From Methylococcales bacterium (GTDB lineage Bacteria; Pseudomonadota; Gammaproteobacteria; Methylococcales; Methylomonadaceae): a stretch of DNA of 16,377 nucleotides. The stretch's first letter is position 1. Each line of letters starts with the position of its first letter. The position numbers and the translations under genes were made by a program. The notes beneath the pieces are model-generated. The model was not told the origin of the DNA, made no database searches, and saw only the letters and a list, made by a program, of their open reading frames with translations. The DNA lies in NCBI GenBank assembly GCA_023134955.1, contig JAGLUC010000201.1, positions 1 to 16,377 on the forward strand, written 5' to 3'. Of this stretch, positions 6,594 to 14,039 are shown one piece after another.

Positions 6594-7436
6594 ATGCAGT
6601 TCAAATCAGTTCAGGACTTCCTGGATCATGTACAAGAAGAGCTCGATGCAAATCGTCTGGTTTTACCCACCTTACCTGATATTGCATTAAAGGTTAGAGA
6701 TGCTGTCGCTAAAGGCGAGTCTACCTCTCAAGAGCTTGCTGCAATGATTATCACCGATGCAGCACTTTCAGCCAGGCTTATTCAGGTTGCGAACAGCCCT
6801 TTATACAAAGGCACTGTTGAAATTAATAATATTCAAATGGCAGTTACTCGCTTAGGCAGCTCAACCATCAGATCATTAATCACTAGCCTGGTTATGCAGC
6901 AAATGTTTACCCCAACAACGGATCTGCTAGAAAAATATTTTAGAGCAACCTGGGAGCAGAGTGTTAATGTCTCATCAATTAGTCGCGCCTTATCCTCATT
7001 TGTTCCACACCTTAATGCAGATGAAGCCATGCTGGCAGGACTAATACATCAAATTGGTAAGCTACCTATTTTAATGCTGGTTGAAAATATTGCCGAATTT
7101 AGAGATAGCCCATCCAGGCTTAACAAGCTATTGGAAAAAGCTCATCCACATGTTGGCAAAATTATCATGGATACCTGGGATTTTCCAGAAGATTTAAAAC
7201 TGGTTGCTTCTGAATATGTTAACTTTGACCGTGATACAGGTAAAAAAGCTGATTATGTTGATTTAGTTCAAGTTGCTTTTTTACAAAGCATTGCAGGAAC
7301 TGACCACCCTGCCTGTAGAAGAGAGTGGAGTACTGTCCCCTCATTTGCAAAACTTGGTCTGTCAACTGATGATGATATACTTGAAATAGAAGGTATCTCT
7401 GACGAAGTAGAACTTGCTCGCTCAATAATATCGTAA
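6594..7436 (+). CDS. HDOD-domain protein, probable signalling adaptor
   Basis: 280 residues, made almost entirely of one HDOD domain (about 18-215). LPTLPDIALKV at the start and the stretch ITDAALSARLIQVANSP (53-69) are diagnostic. HDOD domains derive from HD hydrolases but usually lack the catalytic set. The HD position here reads HQ (H152-Q153 in LIHQIGKLPIL), so it is probably non-enzymatic. Family members act as regulators in signalling, motility or cell-cycle control, but the partner cannot be told from sequence. An acidic tail (about 258-275) follows the domain. It starts 12 nt after ygfZ with AAAGG overlapping the ygfZ stop, so it is likely cotranscribed. No receiver, GGDEF or EAL domain is fused. 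Confidence 0.88.
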   Translation: MQFKSVQDFLDHVQEELDANRLVLPTLPDIALKVRDAVAKGESTSQELAAMIITDAALSARLIQVANSPLYKGTVEINNIQMAVTRLGSSTIRSLITSLVMQQMFTPTTDLLEKYFRATWEQSVNVSSISRALSSFVPHLNADEAMLAGLIHQIGKLPILMLVENIAEFRDSPSRLNKLLEKAHPHVGKIIMDTWDFPEDLKLVASEYVNFDRDTGKKADYVDLVQVAFLQSIAGTDHPACRREWSTVPSFAKLGLSTDDDILEIEGISDEVELARSIIS

Positions 7437-7450
7437 CAATCAACTTAATC

Positions 7451-8428
7451 ATGATAGATCATCAAGCCAGCCTTTCTTTTAGACGCTTGGGCATGTTAAC
7501 CATATGTGCTGTTTATTTTGTTATTCTTGTAGGCGGAATTGTAAGAGCCTCGGGAGCTGGAATGGGGTGTCCAGACTGGCCTACTTGCTTTGGACAATGG
7601 ATACCACCCACATCAGAAGCTCAATTGCCCGAAAACTACCAGGAAATTTATGCCGAACGAGGCTATAAAAACACCCAATTTAATCCTGTAAAAACCTGGA
7701 CAGAATATGCCAATCGCCTGATAGGGGTTTCTATTGGTATATTAATATTCTTAACCGCCTGGGCTTCAAGAATTTATTTGAAATCAGACAAAAGTGTTTT
7801 TTACTTAGCCTTATCTGTTTTTTTTCTGGTTGGGTTTCAAGGCTGGTTAGGTTCAGCCGTCGTTGCCAGTAATTTAAAACCCTTTATGATTACCTTGCAC
7901 ATGCTGCTGGCTCTATTTATTGTTGCCCTGCTCATATACGCAATTGCAAAGTCTCAAAAAGCCAGTCTGCAACAAATAGATACTAGCCAAATACCCGACT
8001 CAATAAAAACAATCGTCATTTGTGCCATGGGATTAACCCTCATTCAAGTTGCCATGGGTACACAAGTGAGAGAAGCAGTAGATTTTATCGCTCATGAACA
8101 CAAATATATAGATCGGGAATACTGGCGTGACAGCTTCCCCATTATTTTCTATATTCATCGCTCATTTTCAGCCATTATTTTATTCACCAATCTGTGGATT
8201 TGCTGGAAAATTTATCAAACTGTCGATAAAAACAACCTTCTAATTCGTTGCATTTATGTGCTTATGGGCGTGATTGTCACGGCAATTATTGCTGGTATAA
8301 CACTTGATAGATTAGCTGTCCCCCCTATTGCACAACCTATTCACCTATTAATGGCTAATTTAATATTTGGTATTCAATTTTTTATTTATATTTGTTTAAC
8401 ATATTCATCTGAAAAAGCTACACCTTAA
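7451..8428 (+). CDS. ctaA: Heme A synthase (COX15/CtaA family)
   Basis: A 325-residue polytopic membrane protein with about eight hydrophobic segments, converting heme O to heme A for aa3-type cytochrome oxidase. The first loop carries GAGMGCPDWPTCFGQW with the cysteine pair C40/C46. The conserved Glu is E85 in TWTEYANRL. The His normally three residues later is Asn (N88). The other three family histidines are present: H150 (ITLHML), H236 (YIHRSFS) and H298 (QPIHLL). The TWxEYxNRL pattern is what I recall from Bacteroidetes-type COX15 proteins, so this may be a divergent or transferred form. It follows the HDOD gene by 14 nt. The usual partner ctaB/cyoE is not in the window. Confidence 0.92.
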   Translation: MIDHQASLSFRRLGMLTICAVYFVILVGGIVRASGAGMGCPDWPTCFGQWIPPTSEAQLPENYQEIYAERGYKNTQFNPVKTWTEYANRLIGVSIGILIFLTAWASRIYLKSDKSVFYLALSVFFLVGFQGWLGSAVVASNLKPFMITLHMLLALFIVALLIYAIAKSQKASLQQIDTSQIPDSIKTIVICAMGLTLIQVAMGTQVREAVDFIAHEHKYIDREYWRDSFPIIFYIHRSFSAIILFTNLWICWKIYQTVDKNNLLIRCIYVLMGVIVTAIIAGITLDRLAVPPIAQPIHLLMANLIFGIQFFIYICLTYSSEKATP

Positions 8429-8463
8429 AAATATTGATACAAATTTACCATTAAAATTATGCC

Positions 8464-9348
8464 TTAATGAGACGTAGGCATCTTTTCTCGTAATTTCAAA
8501 AATCGCTGGTAGCGTTGCTTTGAAATATCACCATTTTCAGCAGCCATTCTAACGGCACAGCCTTTATCTTTTAAATGCCGACAATCACTAAATCGGCATA
8601 GTTCAAGTAAAGGTTGAAATTCTCTATATCCCCAGGCTAACTGTTGCTCAGTTAAGTCAGCCAATCCAAAAATGGCAACCCCTGGACTATCAATTAAACC
8701 CCCACCTTCAGGTAAATGGTATAGCGTTGCTGCGGTGGTGGTATGCCTGCCATGTTTGGTGATTTCAGAAACCGTATTGGTTTTTAGCTGTTTATCTGGA
8801 ATGATGGCGTTGGTTAACGATGATTTCCCTACCCCTGATTGCCCAGCAAAAATACTGATTTGATTATTTAAAGCCGCTTTTAATTCAGTCATTCCAATAT
8901 CTTTAATAGCACTCACTTTGTGAAGCTTGTATCCCAGTTTTTGATATTGCTGTAATTCTGTTTCAATTTCAGCAAGATTGTTCAAATCAACTTTGTTAAG
9001 AACTAACACGGCATCTATATTTTTACTTTCGCAAATAGCCAGATATTGATCAATCAATAAAAAATCACAATGGGGTTCAGTGGCAAATATTACATAAATT
9101 TTATCTATATTGGCAGCGACAGGGCGTGTTTTTTTATTTCGACTGGGGCGAGTAAGTACAGAGCGTCTAGGTAAAATTTTTTCTATACGCCCTTGATCAG
9201 CTGATGATTGAATCACCATCACCTGATCCCCGACAGCTACTGTCTCCAGTTTTCGTCGAGTTTGGCAGAGTAGAATAGAATCTGACACTTCAACCGCAAT
9301 CCCTTGTCCCAGATGAGATACAACCAGTCCTTCTACTAAATCACTCAT
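8464..9348 (-). CDS. rsgA: Small ribosomal subunit biogenesis GTPase RsgA
   Basis: A 294-residue circularly permuted GTPase acting late in 30S maturation. The permuted order is visible: G4 NKVD at 118-121 precedes G1 GQSGVGKS at 169-176 and G3 DSPG at 220-223. The G2 region reads KHGRHTTT (198-205). An N-terminal OB fold (about 1-65) precedes the GTPase. The C-terminal zinc knuckle has C251, C256, H258 and C264. Length is shorter than E. coli RsgA (350 aa) but normal for the family. It starts 6 nt after the M48 protease stop and is probably cotranscribed with it. Its 3' end converges on heme A synthase with 35 bp between and no evident terminator hairpin. Confidence 0.96.
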   Translation of the reverse strand: MSDLVEGLVVSHLGQGIAVEVSDSILLCQTRRKLETVAVGDQVMVIQSSADQGRIEKILPRRSVLTRPSRNKKTRPVAANIDKIYVIFATEPHCDFLLIDQYLAICESKNIDAVLVLNKVDLNNLAEIETELQQYQKLGYKLHKVSAIKDIGMTELKAALNNQISIFAGQSGVGKSSLTNAIIPDKQLKTNTVSEITKHGRHTTTAATLYHLPEGGGLIDSPGVAIFGLADLTEQQLAWGYREFQPLLELCRFSDCRHLKDKGCAVRMAAENGDISKQRYQRFLKLREKMPTSH

Positions 9349-9354
9349 CAGTGA

Positions 9355-10596
9355 TTACATTTTAGATTCTATATGGGCAATACGAATAGCTGCGGGTGGA
9401 TGGCTGTAATGGAATGCAGAGTATAGCGGGTCTGGCGTTAAAGTACTGGCATTTTCTTCGTACAATTTAACCAGTCCACTAATCATTTTGCTGGCTTTAG
9501 CATTGTTTGATGCAAAGTCATCTGCTTCAAATTCAAATTTACGTTGGAAATATGCGCTAATAGGCTGCATAAAAATGGTAAATACAGGTGAAACCAGAGC
9601 GAATAACAATAAAGCAGCGGCATTTGAGTGGGTATCAACACCTAATCCACTAAAAAACCAGTCTTGAGTAATTAACCAGCCTAAAATGGCAAAGCTGCAC
9701 AGTGTCATTATAGATGATGCGATCAGCATTTTAATCACATGTTTGCATTTAAAATGACCTAACTCATGGGCTAATACAGCTTCTAATTCTTCTTCATCTA
9801 AAGAGTCAACCAAGGTGTCAAAAAAGACGATGCGCTTATTATTACCCATGCCTGTGAAATAGGCGTTACCATGACCCGAGCGTTTAGAGCCATCCATAAT
9901 AAATATGCCCTTACTACTAAATCCACAACGCTCTAATAAACCCTGGATACGGTCTTTTAAAGAGCCTTCTTCCATAGGAGTGAATTTATTAAACAAAGGT
10001 GCAATAACGGTGGGAAATAACCAGCTCATTAATAACGAAAAAGACATTAAAATAGCCCAGGCATAGAGCCACCAAAACGAACCAATGCTATCCATTACCC
10101 AAAGGATCAATGCCAAAATAGGCATACCAATTGCAATGACTAACGATAATGAGATTAATTGATCTTTGAAAAAACGTCCTACAGTACTTTTGTTAAAGCC
10201 ATATTTTTCTTCAATAACAAAGGTCTGGTATAGGCTGGTCGGTATTTCAAGTACAGTCATAACTAAGATGATCGTTGCAACAGCAGCTAAGTCAGTCAAC
10301 ATGGCTGATAAACCAAAAGAACCCCATAATTGAAAAGCCAGTTCAATACCGCCACCTAAGGTGAGGAGTAGTAGAAATATAATACCGATAACACTGTCTA
10401 TATCGCCTAACTTGCCTTTATCTACTGTATAGTCGGCAGCTTTTTGATGAGCCTCTAAAGAAACAGAGTCTTTAAATGCATCAGGTACTGCTTCCCTATG
10501 TTTTGAAACAAAAGATTTTTGGCGTAAGGAGAGCCAAAATTGAATGTAGTAAGAGATGACTAAAGCGATTAAAAATATTATGGTAAATGTATTCAT
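9355..10596 (-). CDS. M48 family metalloprotease, Ste24-like membrane protease
   Basis: A 413-residue integral membrane zinc protease of the Ste24/CAAX-protease-1 type. HELGH (277-281) gives two zinc ligands and the catalytic Glu. FEFEADDFA (354-362) supplies the third ligand, probably E355. The family-typical SHPPAAIRI motif is at 398-406. Multiple hydrophobic segments occur at about 2-20, 66-86, 100-118, 148-168, 175-198, 288-310 and 325-345. Bacteria do not prenylate CaaX proteins in general, so the substrate is likely membrane or misfolded protein rather than a CaaX peptide; this is inference. It is too long and too different for HtpX (about 290 aa). It is followed at 6 nt by rsgA and is divergent from orn. 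Confidence 0.93.
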   Translation of the reverse strand: MNTFTIIFLIALVISYYIQFWLSLRQKSFVSKHREAVPDAFKDSVSLEAHQKAADYTVDKGKLGDIDSVIGIIFLLLLTLGGGIELAFQLWGSFGLSAMLTDLAAVATIILVMTVLEIPTSLYQTFVIEEKYGFNKSTVGRFFKDQLISLSLVIAIGMPILALILWVMDSIGSFWWLYAWAILMSFSLLMSWLFPTVIAPLFNKFTPMEEGSLKDRIQGLLERCGFSSKGIFIMDGSKRSGHGNAYFTGMGNNKRIVFFDTLVDSLDEEELEAVLAHELGHFKCKHVIKMLIASSIMTLCSFAILGWLITQDWFFSGLGVDTHSNAAALLLFALVSPVFTIFMQPISAYFQRKFEFEADDFASNNAKASKMISGLVKLYEENASTLTPDPLYSAFHYSHPPAAIRIAHIESKM

Positions 10597-10649
10597 GGCT
10601 GACGTAAAAGCAGTGAGAGTTTAAGAATTAGCTATACAGTTTAGCCAAT

Positions 10650-10664
10650 GCTACAATTTGTAGC
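10650..10664. promoter_or_regulatory. Palindrome in the orn/M48 divergent region
   Basis: GCTACAATTTGTAGC is a 7-bp inverted repeat around a single central base, placed 25 bp before the orn start and 54 bp upstream of the protease start. It could be an operator, or a small hairpin in the orn leader. No clear promoter pair was found in this 92-bp region. Confidence 0.25.
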
Positions 10665-10688
10665 CACTATACATATTATGGAAACAAA

Positions 10689-11234
10689 ATGACACAGGAT
10701 TCTAGTAATCTTATTTGGATTGATTTGGAAATGACTGGCTTAGATCCTGATACTGATTTAATTATTGAGATTGCAACCATTGTAACCGATAAAGATTTAA
10801 ATATTTTGGCACAAGGGCCAGTGCTTGCGGTTCATCAGGCGGATGAAGCTATTGCAGGCATGGATGACTGGAATCAGAAACATCATGGACAGTCAGGTTT
10901 AATAGAGCGTATTAAAGCATCGACGATTGATGATGCAGAAGCTGAAAGACAAACCATCGAATTTTTAAACCAATGGGTACCAAAGAATAAATCACCCATA
11001 TGTGGCAATAGTATTTGTCAGGACAGACGGTTTCTTTATCGCTATATGCCAGAGCTAGAAAGCTATTTTCATTATCGTAATTTGGATGTCTCTACTTTAA
11101 AAGAATTGGCAGCTCGCTGGGCTCCCGAATTATTAAAAGGTTTTAATAAAAAATCAGCTCATAAAGCTTTGGACGATATTATAGAGTCCATTGATGAGAT
11201 GAAATATTATCGTCAACATTTTATTAAATTCTGA
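10689..11234 (+). CDS. orn: Oligoribonuclease
   Basis: A 181-residue DEDDh-family 3'-5' exonuclease that degrades dinucleotides and other very short RNAs, including pGpG from c-di-GMP breakdown. The catalytic residues match the E. coli positions: D12 and E14 (WIDLEMTGL), D112 (CQDRRF), H158 (SAHKALDD) and D163. Length equals the E. coli enzyme. The ATG has a GGA eight nt upstream. In enterobacteria orn and rsgA are divergent neighbours; here the M48 protease gene lies between them. crcB follows after 3 nt. Confidence 0.98.
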   Translation: MTQDSSNLIWIDLEMTGLDPDTDLIIEIATIVTDKDLNILAQGPVLAVHQADEAIAGMDDWNQKHHGQSGLIERIKASTIDDAEAERQTIEFLNQWVPKNKSPICGNSICQDRRFLYRYMPELESYFHYRNLDVSTLKELAARWAPELLKGFNKKSAHKALDDIIESIDEMKYYRQHFIKF

Positions 11235-11237
11235 TTA

Positions 11238-11945
11238 ATGAATCAGTTGGTAGCTGTTGCATTAGGTGGCTCTTTTGGTGCTGTGCTGCGTTTTTTAATT
11301 TCCACAGGCGTATACCAATGGCTGGGGCGTGGATTTCCTTATGGTACTTTGGCAGTTAATATAATTGGCTCTTTTTTAATTGGCTTGATGACAGAAGCAT
11401 TAATTTTGGAACGTATCTCCATTTCAATGGAATTTCGGACAGCTATCTTGGTAGGCTTGTTTGGGTCATTAACTACTTTTTCAACCTTTTCATTAGATAC
11501 ACTTTATTTAATTGAGCAAGGACATTTTGCCAAAGCCTCTATAAATGTTGTGAGTAGTGTGGTGGTCTGTGTTTTCGCTGTCTGGATAGGGATAACATTT
11601 GGTAAAATGTTGTTTTTAAATACTGGAGGCGTTGTTCATTGGATGGGTTGGGTCTTTCCTTACGGCTTATTAGTGGTTAATACTATTGGTGCTTTTTTAA
11701 TAGGTATTATAAGTACCATTTTATTAAGTAAAATAGCACTTTCAGAAGAACACAGCGCAGCATTGGTTATCGTTTTTGTCGGTGCTTTTATCACTCTTTC
11801 CACTTTGTATTTGGTACTTTATTTTATTGAACATGACTATACCTTTACTACCCATTTAAAGTCTATACTAGCGGCAGTTGCAACTAACCTGGTAGTTTTT
11901 GGTACGGCATTATGGTTAGGATTGTTAGCAGGTCGGCAGATTTAA
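11238..11945 (+). CDS. crcB: Tandem CrcB/Fluc fluoride channel protein, two units in one chain
   Basis: 235 residues, nearly twice the usual 120-130. Unit 1 (about 1-125) is a complete CrcB: LGGSFGAVLRF (9-19), FPYGTLAVNIIGSFLIG (33-49, pore Asn N41) and FGSLTTFSTFSLDTL (75-89, Phe-box F81 and F84), then a fourth helix (about 102-121). Unit 2 repeats the pattern from about residue 130: GGVVHWMGWVFPYG aligns with TGVYQWLGRGFPYG, followed by VVNTIGAFLIG (N148) and VGAFITLSTLYLV, where both Phe-box residues are Leu (L187, L190). A separate first helix with GxxGAxxR is missing before unit 2; the fourth helix of unit 1 occupies that place. I count 7 membrane segments. Fluc channels normally are antiparallel homodimers exporting F-. 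The gene lies 3 nt after orn, so coupling is likely, and no fluoride riboswitch is seen. Confidence 0.9.
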   Translation: MNQLVAVALGGSFGAVLRFLISTGVYQWLGRGFPYGTLAVNIIGSFLIGLMTEALILERISISMEFRTAILVGLFGSLTTFSTFSLDTLYLIEQGHFAKASINVVSSVVVCVFAVWIGITFGKMLFLNTGGVVHWMGWVFPYGLLVVNTIGAFLIGIISTILLSKIALSEEHSAALVIVFVGAFITLSTLYLVLYFIEHDYTFTTHLKSILAAVATNLVVFGTALWLGLLAGRQI

Positions 11946-11993
11946 GGTTTAATTATGCTGTTAGTGATTGCACTGAATAGTTGTATGGAACTC

Positions 11994-12000
11994 AAGGAGG
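11994..12000 (+). promoter_or_regulatory. Consensus Shine-Dalgarno fixing the start of the next gene
   Basis: AAGGAGG sits 4 nt before the ATG at 12005. It is the best ribosome binding site in the window, where most genes have weak or no Shine-Dalgarno. It decides the start at 12005 over an in-frame TTG 24 nt upstream, since the motif would lie inside that longer reading frame. Confidence 0.7.
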
Positions 12001-12004
12001 TAGA

Positions 12005-12646
12005 ATGCCAGAATCCAGCAAACGGTGGGCTATATTAGCATTTATTTTCCTTTATTTAAGTATGGCTCTCCCTGGGGTTTTGTCTTTTAATGGAAGTGAG
12101 TATGAATCATCTTGTCTTGTGTTTAATATGTTTAGTTTGCAAACCGAAGAATATCGCCAGTTTACACGAACAAATCATTTTATAAGTGGTGTTTTTGCTT
12201 TATCAGTTTTTTTGGTAATTTATGCTCAGTGGACACGCATAATTGCAATTATGTTGGTTGTTGCAATTATATATTCTCCTCTTAACGATCTACATGAGCC
12301 TATGTTGACAGGTGAATATTCAAAAATATATCTTATACTGCCCCCTGTATTAGGTATGTTTTCTGATTCAATGATTTTGTGGATATATGGTAATTATGAA
12401 ATGCTTCTTATGCTAATGGGTGGAATTACTGCTCTAGTTAGCTATGCTTTGATTCATTATTTTAATAATGGCAACCCACGAATTGTAATTCCTGTATTTA
12501 CGCTGTTTGTTTTTGGGTATAGTAGTCTTTACATCTTTATAGTTGAACAAGAATTTCTAATGCTGACCATTCATAATTCCATATTATTTGCGCTGGCAGT
12601 GATGTTTGGTTTTAGGTTTTGGATAAATAAAGCATCTTATAACTAG
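12005..12646 (+). CDS. Unrecognised polytopic membrane protein
   Basis: 213 residues from the ATG chosen by the consensus Shine-Dalgarno. I do not recognise the family. Hydrophobic segments lie at about 8-27, 59-75, 77-93, 132-152, 158-180 and 184-205. A loop at 28-58 contains C37 and many polar residues and probably lies outside the membrane. The stretch SPLNDLHEP (91-99) between segments is the most motif-like part, with D95, H97 and E98 close together. R51 and R55 precede the second segment. It lies 59 bp after crcB on the same strand, so it could be cotranscribed, but the strong ribosome binding site suggests independently set expression. The reading frame is intact. Function unknown; a link to fluoride export is only positional. 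Confidence 0.75.
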   Translation: MPESSKRWAILAFIFLYLSMALPGVLSFNGSEYESSCLVFNMFSLQTEEYRQFTRTNHFISGVFALSVFLVIYAQWTRIIAIMLVVAIIYSPLNDLHEPMLTGEYSKIYLILPPVLGMFSDSMILWIYGNYEMLLMLMGGITALVSYALIHYFNNGNPRIVIPVFTLFVFGYSSLYIFIVEQEFLMLTIHNSILFALAVMFGFRFWINKASYN

Positions 12647-12716
12647 CCGCTTAACTTGATGAAAAAAAACGCTGAAAATTAGTGTACATATTATGTTTTG
12701 TTATAGGTGATCAATA

Positions 12717-12761
12717 ATGAACTCATCTTTTATATATTTAGGTAATTTATTTCTATGTTAG
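12717..12761 (+). CDS. Possible 14-residue leader peptide overlapping the serS start
   Basis: A short frame encodes MNSSFIYLGNLFLC and ends with a TAG that overlaps the first codons of serS by 7 nt. It has a better ribosome binding site (AGGTGA, 6 nt before its ATG) than serS itself (AGGT, 11 nt away). Residues 3 and 4 are tandem Ser codons (TCA TCT), directly relevant to a seryl-tRNA synthetase gene. No attenuator hairpins are evident, so translational coupling is the simpler reading. It could also be a chance frame. Confidence 0.3.
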   Translation: MNSSFIYLGNLFLC

Positions 12762-14026
12762 ACCCTCAATTATTCAGATCTGATCTTGATAGCGTTAAAC
12801 TGCAATTAGATAGACGATCTTATGATTTTGATGCTTCAGCGTATGAGGCATTGGAAAGTAAACGTAAAGTTGTTCAAATAAAAACCCAGGAATTACAAAA
12901 TGAGCGAAATAAAAGCTCAAAAGGGATTGGACAAGCAAAGGCAAAAGGTGAAGATATTCAGCCATTGCTGGATCAAGTCCAACATCTGGGTGATCAGTTA
13001 AAACAGGCAGAAGCAGAATTGTCTGAAATTCAACAACAGATGACGGCTTTAATGGAAGCAATACCTAATTTTCTTGATGAGCTAGTACCCGCTGGAAAAG
13101 ATGAAGAGGACAATGTAGAACTTAGTCGTTGGGGTGAAAAACCAGTGTTCTCTTTTCAGCCTAAAGATCATGTGGATTTAGGTGAAAATAAAGGCCTGGA
13201 TTTTGAAATAGCTGCCAAAATTGCCTGTGCTCGTTTTGCGGTATTAAAAGGGCCATTGGCACGTCTACAAAGAGCCATTATTCAATTGATGTTAGATACT
13301 CATACCGCCGAACATGAATATGAGGAAACTTATGTCCCCTTTTTGGTTAATGCCGATAGTTTATATGGAACGGGGCAATTACCCAAGTTTGAAGAAGACT
13401 TGTTTAAAGCCAGTAGCAACCCTGATTTATATTTAATTCCTACCGCAGAAGTCCCTGTTACTAATATAGTGAGAGATAGCATTGTCGATGCTAAACAAAT
13501 GCCGTTAAAATTTGTTTGTCATACCCCGTGCTTTAGAAGTGAAGCGGGAGCATATGGGAGAGATGTAAGGGGCTTGATTCGCCAGCATCAATTTGAAAAA
13601 GTTGAATTAGTTCAAATAGTATCAGCAGCAGACTCAGAAAAAGCACATGAAGAATTAACCCAACATGCAGAAAATATTTTGCAGAAATTAAAGCTACCCT
13701 ACAGAAAGGTTTTATTGTGTGCTGGTGATACAGGTTTTTCATCGTCAAAAACCTATGATTTAGAAGTCTGGCTTCCTGGACAAGATAGCTATAGAGAAAT
13801 TTCTTCCTGTAGTAATTTCAAAGATTTTCAGGCACGTAGAATGCAAGCACGCTGGCGTAATCCAGAAACTGGCAAACCAGAATTAGTGCATACTGTTAAT
13901 GGCTCTGGCTTGGCAGCAGGACGAACATTAATTGCGGTGATGGAAAATTACCAGGACGAGCAAGGCAGAATACATATTCCAGAAGCATTGAAACCTTATA
14001 TGACTGGAATTGAGATAATTGAATAA
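12755..14026 (+). CDS. serS: Seryl-tRNA synthetase
   Basis: A 423-residue class II synthetase charging tRNA-Ser (and tRNA-Sec where present). The N-terminal domain (about 1-110) is the long antiparallel coiled coil that binds the tRNA-Ser variable arm. The class II core carries the TAE substrate-loop motif (230-232), motif 2 from CFRSEAG through GLIRQHQFEKVE (259-284) and motif 3 NGSGLAAGRTLIAVMEN (382-398). Length is close to E. coli SerRS (430). The ATG has only AGGT at 11 nt as a ribosome binding site, and a small upstream frame ends across it. A secreted Sel1 protein gene follows after 13 nt. Confidence 0.98.
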   Translation: MLDPQLFRSDLDSVKLQLDRRSYDFDASAYEALESKRKVVQIKTQELQNERNKSSKGIGQAKAKGEDIQPLLDQVQHLGDQLKQAEAELSEIQQQMTALMEAIPNFLDELVPAGKDEEDNVELSRWGEKPVFSFQPKDHVDLGENKGLDFEIAAKIACARFAVLKGPLARLQRAIIQLMLDTHTAEHEYEETYVPFLVNADSLYGTGQLPKFEEDLFKASSNPDLYLIPTAEVPVTNIVRDSIVDAKQMPLKFVCHTPCFRSEAGAYGRDVRGLIRQHQFEKVELVQIVSAADSEKAHEELTQHAENILQKLKLPYRKVLLCAGDTGFSSSKTYDLEVWLPGQDSYREISSCSNFKDFQARRMQARWRNPETGKPELVHTVNGSGLAAGRTLIAVMENYQDEQGRIHIPEALKPYMTGIEIIE

Positions 14027-14039
14027 TTTGGAGGTTGAT

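Noticed and set aside
8429..8463. Bidirectional terminator between heme A synthase and rsgA
   Set aside because: The 35-bp gap is AT-rich but holds no stable inverted repeat.
11238..11260. Fluoride riboswitch upstream of crcB
   Set aside because: Only 3 nt separate orn and crcB, and no fluoride-aptamer-like sequence was seen there or before orn.
11955..12038. A 27-codon frame starting at ATG 11955 between crcB and the membrane protein gene
   Set aside because: It has no ribosome binding site, runs over the strong Shine-Dalgarno and start of the 12005 gene, and its product has no recognisable feature.
12795..13748. Antisense reading frames within serS, sdhA, ygfZ and ychF
   Set aside because: They are in frames opposite to well-conserved enzymes, have no ribosome binding sites or recognisable domains, and are explained as shadows.
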